A DNA stretch of 23,623 bases, taken from the NCBI GenBank assembly GCA_036379355.1, contig DASVGV010000138.1, positions 1 to 23,623 on the forward strand, read 5' to 3'. The notes beneath the pieces were generated by a model that did not search any database, was not told where the DNA came from, and was given only the letters and a program-made list of their open reading frames with translations. Position numbers and translations under genes: made by a program. Shown piece by piece: positions 19,886 to 23,623 of this stretch (its first letter is position 1; the number at the start of each line of letters is the position of its first letter). This DNA comes from CAJCIY01 sp036379355. GTDB lineage: Bacteria; Actinomycetota; Actinomycetes; Mycobacteriales; CAJCIY01.

Positions 19886-21295
19886 GTGGCCGATGCCGTC
19901 CGCGCGTACGTCGAAGAGCACCTTCCCGACCTGCATGCCGACCTGGACGCGTGGCTGCGGATTCCCTCGGTCAGCGCCGACTCCGAGCGCGCCGGCGACG
20001 TGCGGCGCGGCGCGGCGTGGTACGCGGATGCGCTGCGGCGCACCGGTTTCCCGGTCGCGGAGCTGTGGGAGACGAGCGACTCGAACGGGACCGCGGGGCA
20101 TCCCGCTGTCTACGCGCACTGGCCGAGCGACGACCCGGACGCGCCGCGCGTCCTCGTGTACGGCCACCACGACGTGCAGCCGGTCGACCCGCTGGAGCTG
20201 TGGGAGACGCCCCCGTTCGAGCCGACCGTCCGCGGCGAGGAGCTGTTCGCCCGCGGCGCCATCGACGACAAGGGTCAGCTGCTGTTCCACCTGCTGGGGC
20301 TCCGCGCGCACCTGGCGACGACCGGTCGCGCCAGCCCCGCCGTACACCTCACCGTCCTGGCCGAGGGCGAGGAGGAGATCGGCTCGCCGAACTTCGTCCG
20401 GCTGCTGCGCGAGCATCGGGACGCACTGGCGTGCGACGTGGCTGTCGTCAGCGACACGGGTGTCTTCGACCGGGACACGCCGAGCATGTGCGTCGGCATG
20501 CGCGGGATGGTCTACGCGCAGGTGAACCTGCACGGTCCGGACGTCGACCTGCACTCGGGGATGTTCGGCGGCGCCGTGCCGAACCCGGCCACCGTGCTTG
20601 CGCGGATTCTCGCCGGCCTGCACGACGCGGACGGGCGCGTCACGCTGCCCGGCTTCTACGACCGCGTCGCGCCGCTGACCGACCGCGAGCGAGAGCTGCT
20701 CGCTGCCCTCCCGTTCGACGAGGGGCAGTGGCTGGCAGGACCCGCCTCGTCCCGCGCGACGGCCGGCGAGCAGGGCTTCAGCACCCTCGAGCGGATCTGG
20801 GCCCGGCCGACGGCCGAGGTGCACGGCATCCTGACGGGCTACACGGGCGCCGGCCAGAAGACGATCATCCCCACGGACGCGATGGCGAAGGTGAGCTTCC
20901 GTCTCGTCGCCGACCAGCGGCCTTCCGACGTCGAGGCGGCGTTTCGCGCGTACGTCGAGTCCGCCGTACCGCCGGGCATCTCCTGCGAGCTGACCTTCAT
21001 GGGGGGCGGGGTCAAGCCCTGCCTCACGCCGCTCGACTCGCCGTGGCTGCAGGCCGCGACCCGGGCCATGGAGACCGCGTTCGGCAAGCGCATCCTCTAC
21101 ACGCGCGAGGGTGGCAGCGGGCCGGAGGCGGACATCGCCGAGGTACTGGACGTCCCGGTCGTGTTCGTCGGTGTCGGCCTGCCGGACGACCGGATCCACG
21201 CGCCGAACGAGCGGGTCGTGCTCCCGATGCTTGCCACCGGCGCGGTCGCCGCCGGCCACCTCTGGTCCGAGCTCGCCGCGGCCCGCGCTTCCTAG
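19886..21295 (+). CDS. M20-family metallopeptidase (dipeptidase)
   Basis: 469 residues from the GTG at 19886. Two-zinc M20 landmarks: VYGHHDVQPVDP (His94, Asp96), GAIDDKGQ with bridging Asp127, the catalytic-glutamate segment EGEEEIGS (161-167), VSDTG (Asp190), and a dimerisation domain (about 205-355) including the LHSGMFGG motif. The GGSGPEADI segment near the C-terminus is also typical. Such cytosolic enzymes remove an amino acid from dipeptides or N-acyl compounds; the DVQPVDP motif and length fit the CNDP/ArgE-like dipeptidase subgroup better than DapE. The open frame continues upstream across the inverted repeat, but the leaderless promoter and the conserved N-terminal helix favour this start. 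Confidence 0.92.
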   Translation: MADAVRAYVEEHLPDLHADLDAWLRIPSVSADSERAGDVRRGAAWYADALRRTGFPVAELWETSDSNGTAGHPAVYAHWPSDDPDAPRVLVYGHHDVQPVDPLELWETPPFEPTVRGEELFARGAIDDKGQLLFHLLGLRAHLATTGRASPAVHLTVLAEGEEEIGSPNFVRLLREHRDALACDVAVVSDTGVFDRDTPSMCVGMRGMVYAQVNLHGPDVDLHSGMFGGAVPNPATVLARILAGLHDADGRVTLPGFYDRVAPLTDRERELLAALPFDEGQWLAGPASSRATAGEQGFSTLERIWARPTAEVHGILTGYTGAGQKTIIPTDAMAKVSFRLVADQRPSDVEAAFRAYVESAVPPGISCELTFMGGGVKPCLTPLDSPWLQAATRAMETAFGKRILYTREGGSGPEADIAEVLDVPVVFVGVGLPDDRIHAPNERVVLPMLATGAVAAGHLWSELAAARAS

Positions 21296-21374
21296 GCGAG
21301 CATGCGGGGGCGGCGGCGTGCCGGGGAGCTCCTGTCGGCGCACGGAGGCGGACCCGATCACGCGGCGGTGGTGA

Positions 21375-21389
21375 CGCCGCGCTTCGGCG
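21375..21389. terminator. Hairpin after the M20 peptidase gene
   Basis: CGCCG, a 5-nt loop and CGGCG form a perfect 5-bp stem within the 143-bp gap to the oxidoreductase gene. No T-tract follows. The rest of the gap shows nothing else I can identify apart from the -10 element at its end. Confidence 0.25.
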
Positions 21390-21424
21390 ATGACCGGCCG
21401 GACGGAGAGCGCCGCCGGGCGCGC

Positions 21425-21430
21425 TAGCGT
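21425..21430 (+). promoter_or_regulatory. -10 element TAGCGT of the quinone oxidoreductase gene (leaderless)
   Basis: TAGCGT ends 8 nt before the GTG at 21439; no Shine-Dalgarno sequence intervenes. Confidence 0.45.
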
Positions 21431-21438
21431 CCCGCCTC

Positions 21439-22410
21439 GTGCGCGCCGTCGTGTGTCCCGAGCTCGGGCCGCTCTCGAACCTGCGAATCGAGGAGCGCCG
21501 TGATCTCGTCCCGGGACCGGACCAGGTCGTGATCGACGTGGCGGCGGCCGGGGTCAACTACGTCGACGGGCTGATCTGCCAGGGCCGGTACCAGATCAAG
21601 CCGCCGACGCCGTACACGCCGGGCAGCGAGGTCGCCGGGCTCGTCGCCGCCGTCGGGGACGGCGCCCGCCAGTGGGCGCCGGGCGACCGGGTCCTCGTGA
21701 GCTGCGGTGCCGGCGGTTTCGCGTCCCAGCTCGTCGTGAACGCCCAGCAGCCGGTACGGGTCCCGGCGGCGATCGACCTGGCCCAGGCCGCCACGCTGGT
21801 GCAGTCGTACGCCACCGCGCTCTACACGTTGACCCGCCGTACGCACGTCGCGGAGGGGGAGTGGGTGCTCGTGCTCGGCGCCGGCGGCGGCGTGGGGCTG
21901 GCGATGATCGACCTGGCGAAAGCCTTGGGTGCCCACGTGATCGCGGCGGCGTCGACCGAGGACAAGCTCGCCGCTGCCGTCACTGCCGGCGCCGACGCGA
22001 CCATCGCGTACGAGACCGAGGACCTCAAGGCGCGGGCCCGCGAGATCGGCGACGGAGGCGTGGACGTCGTGGTCGACCCGGTCGGCGGCAGATTCGCCGA
22101 GGAGGCCCTGCGGGCCTTGCGCTGGATGGGCCGCTACTGCGTGATCGGGTTCGCGGCCGGCCCGATCCCGACCATCCCGCTGAACCACGTGCTGCTCAAC
22201 AACCGCACGGTCGTCGGCGTCGACTGGGGTGCCTCCACGTTCCGCGACCCGGCGGGACAGGCAGACCTGCTCGCCGAGCTGCTCACCCTCGTGGACGCCG
22301 AGCGGCTTCACCCGGCGGCACCCACGGAGCGGCCGCTCGACGACGTCGCGGCGGTGCTCGCCGACCTGGCCGAGCGGCGGGTCGCGGGCAAGGTCGTGCT
22401 CGTCCCGTAA
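21439..22410 (+). CDS. NADPH:quinone oxidoreductase, zinc-independent MDR family
   Basis: 323 residues from the GTG at 21439. The N-terminal GroES-like part has AAGVNYVDGLICQGRY (37-51) and PGSEVAG (61-67), the quinone-oxidoreductase version that lacks the catalytic-zinc cysteine and histidine of alcohol dehydrogenases. The Rossmann domain has LGAGGGVG (146-153) and the PVGGRFAEEALRAL strand-helix region. Members reduce quinones or alpha,beta-unsaturated carbonyls with NADPH, in the cytosol. It is followed after 10 bp by the M16 peptidase on the same strand, whose putative -10 uses this gene's stop codon. Confidence 0.9.
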   Translation: MRAVVCPELGPLSNLRIEERRDLVPGPDQVVIDVAAAGVNYVDGLICQGRYQIKPPTPYTPGSEVAGLVAAVGDGARQWAPGDRVLVSCGAGGFASQLVVNAQQPVRVPAAIDLAQAATLVQSYATALYTLTRRTHVAEGEWVLVLGAGGGVGLAMIDLAKALGAHVIAAASTEDKLAAAVTAGADATIAYETEDLKARAREIGDGGVDVVVDPVGGRFAEEALRALRWMGRYCVIGFAAGPIPTIPLNHVLLNNRTVVGVDWGASTFRDPAGQADLLAELLTLVDAERLHPAAPTERPLDDVAAVLADLAERRVAGKVVLVP

Positions 22411-22413
22411 GGT
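22408..22413 (+). promoter_or_regulatory. -10 element TAAGGT overlapping the oxidoreductase stop codon
   Basis: TAAGGT contains the TAA stop (22408-22410) and ends 7 nt before the GTG at 22421. The M16 gene may thus be transcribed leaderless as well as by read-through. Confidence 0.4.
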
Positions 22414-22420
22414 CGGGCGC

Positions 22421-23623
22421 GTGCCGCCCGCCCTGCGCCGAACCACCCTGGCGAACGGCCTGCGTGTCGTCGTCCACGAGGACCACACCTCGCCGACCGT
22501 CGGCATCGCCGTCTACTACGACGTGGGGTTTCGCTCCGAGCCCGAGGGGCGCACAGGCTTCGCGCACCTGTTCGAGCACCTGATGTTCCAGGGCTCGGCG
22601 AACGTCGGGAAGATGGAGCATCCGCGGCTCGTGCAGGGCGCCGGTGGCGTGATGAACGGCAGCACCCATCCGGACTTCACCAACTACTACCAAGCCGTTC
22701 CGAGCAACGCGGTCGACCTCACGTTGTGGCTCGAGGCCGACCGCATGCGCAGCCCCGCCGTCACCGAGGAGAACCTCGCCAACCAGGTCGCGGTCGTGCA
22801 GAACGAGATCCGCGTCAACGTCATGAACCGCCCGTACGGCGGCTTCCCCTGGATCGTGCTGCCGCCGGTCGCGTTCGACACCTTTCCCAACGCGCACAAC
22901 GGGTACGGCGACTTCTCCGAGCTCGAGGCCGCCACCGTCCAGGACTGCCAGGACTTCTTCCGCCGCTACTACGCCCCCGCAAACGCGGTGCTGGGCATCA
23001 GCGGCGACGTCGACCCCGAGGCTGTCCTGGCCACGGCGGAGACCTTCTTCGGCGACATCCCCGGCCGCCGGACGCCGAAGCGGCGCAGCTTCGCCGAACC
23101 GCCGGTGACGGCCGAGCGCCGCGGCGAGGTGACCGACCGGCATGCGAGCGCCCCCGCCTTCGCGATCGGGTGGCGCGGTCCGGATCCCGCGCGGGCGCCG
23201 GACCGGCACCTGGCGGCCGTGGTCCTCGCCGAGGTGCTCGCCGACGGCGACGCGAGCCGCCTCCAGCAGCGGCTGCTGCTGACCGACCGGACGGCGATCA
23301 GCGCCGAGGCCTACCTCGGGACGTTCGGCGACCCGTTCGAGCAACGCGACCCGATGCTGTTCACCGTCAGCGTCACGTACGTTCCCGGGGTCGACGGCGA
23401 GCAGGTGCTTGCAGCGACCCAGGAGGAGGTCGACCGGGTGGCGGCAGACGGTCTCGCTCCCGGCGAGCTCGACCGGGTCGTCGCACGGCTGCGCGCCCAG
23501 CTGCTTCGCCAGCGCGACCAGGTGATCGGCCGCACCCTGGCTCTCACCCAGTTCGAGCAGCAGCACGGCCGCGCCGAGCTGCTCTGGGAGATCGACGAGC
23601 GCCTCGCCGCGGTGACAGTCGAC
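22421..23623 (+). CDS. M16-family zinc metallopeptidase, 3' end beyond the window
   Basis: The GTG at 22421 opens a frame that stays open to the window edge (401 codons). It has the inverted zinc motif HxxEH as His49-Leu-Phe-Glu52-His53 (GFAHLFEHLMFQGS), with the distal glutamate Glu129 (VVQNEI) about 76 residues later, as in pitrilysin-type enzymes. The ANGLRVVVHED start and the ADRM/NLANQ region are family-typical. The inactive second M16 half begins near residue 190 (GDVDPEAVLATAETFFGDIPG). No clear signal peptide is seen, so it is probably cytosolic. Substrates are typically peptides or unfolded small proteins. Confidence 0.92.
   Translation, partial: MPPALRRTTLANGLRVVVHEDHTSPTVGIAVYYDVGFRSEPEGRTGFAHLFEHLMFQGSANVGKMEHPRLVQGAGGVMNGSTHPDFTNYYQAVPSNAVDLTLWLEADRMRSPAVTEENLANQVAVVQNEIRVNVMNRPYGGFPWIVLPPVAFDTFPNAHNGYGDFSELEAATVQDCQDFFRRYYAPANAVLGISGDVDPEAVLATAETFFGDIPGRRTPKRRSFAEPPVTAERRGEVTDRHASAPAFAIGWRGPDPARAPDRHLAAVVLAEVLADGDASRLQQRLLLTDRTAISAEAYLGTFGDPFEQRDPMLFTVSVTYVPGVDGEQVLAATQEEVDRVAADGLAPGELDRVVARLRAQLLRQRDQVIGRTLALTQFEQQHGRAELLWEIDERLAAVTVD

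Noticed and set aside
1..23623. CRISPR arrays, tRNA or rRNA genes, insertion sequences, parS sites
   Set aside because: No regularly spaced repeats, cloverleaf-like segments, transposase motifs or the parS palindrome were seen on reading both strands.

Overview
The window is about 23.6 kb of very GC-rich DNA with dense genes, many GTG starts, 4-bp start/stop overlaps and short intergenic gaps. The gene set (AdnA/AdnB helicase-nuclease pair, MoeZ with a rhodanese domain, DUF3107, Ku with a lysine-rich tail) points to an actinobacterial chromosome. I see no tRNA, rRNA, CRISPR array, insertion sequence or phage gene. The two end genes are cut by the window edges. No gap between genes exceeds about 230 bp.

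Left part (1-4856): a partial alpha/beta hydrolase (-); an orphan ParA-type ATPase overlapping a small two-CxxC protein (+); a convergent cysteine-rich protein (-); a DEAD-box RNA helicase (-) with a structured leader and apparently an ATC start codon; and, divergent from it, a ferritin-like MiaE-type protein (+).

Centre-left (4917-10724): a minus-strand series reads LigD-type polymerase, TetR regulator, DUF3107 protein, GlsB/YeaQ-type membrane protein. Divergent from it, 30 bp away, is ku, overlapped by an alpha/beta hydrolase and followed by a large unrecognised coiled-coil protein.

Centre-right (10817-18752): moeZ, an alkyltransferase-like protein, then the overlapping adnA-adnB pair for double-strand-break end resection. 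From memory, the order ParA / RhlE-like helicase / ferritin-like protein / DUF3107 / TetR / MoeZ / alkyltransferase-like / AdnA / AdnB matches the Mycobacterium tuberculosis block Rv3213c-Rv3201c. The end-joining genes (polymerase and Ku) lie inside that block here, so genes of both break-repair routes and an alkyl-damage sensor sit within about 12 kb.

Right part (18759-23623): a 45-residue membrane peptide and an endonuclease/exonuclease/phosphatase protein (-); an intergenic perfect inverted repeat with 21-bp arms; then an M20 peptidase, a quinone oxidoreductase and a partial M16 peptidase (+).

A recurrent feature is a -10-like hexamer ending 6-8 nt before the start codon, seen at eleven genes. 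It predicts largely leaderless transcription. The least explained items are the 19795-19851 palindrome, the ATC start of the helicase, the coiled-coil gene beside ku, and the coupling of ku and the polymerase to a hydrolase and a TetR regulator. I found no clearly new multi-gene system; the break-repair neighbourhood is the best candidate for a functional cluster.
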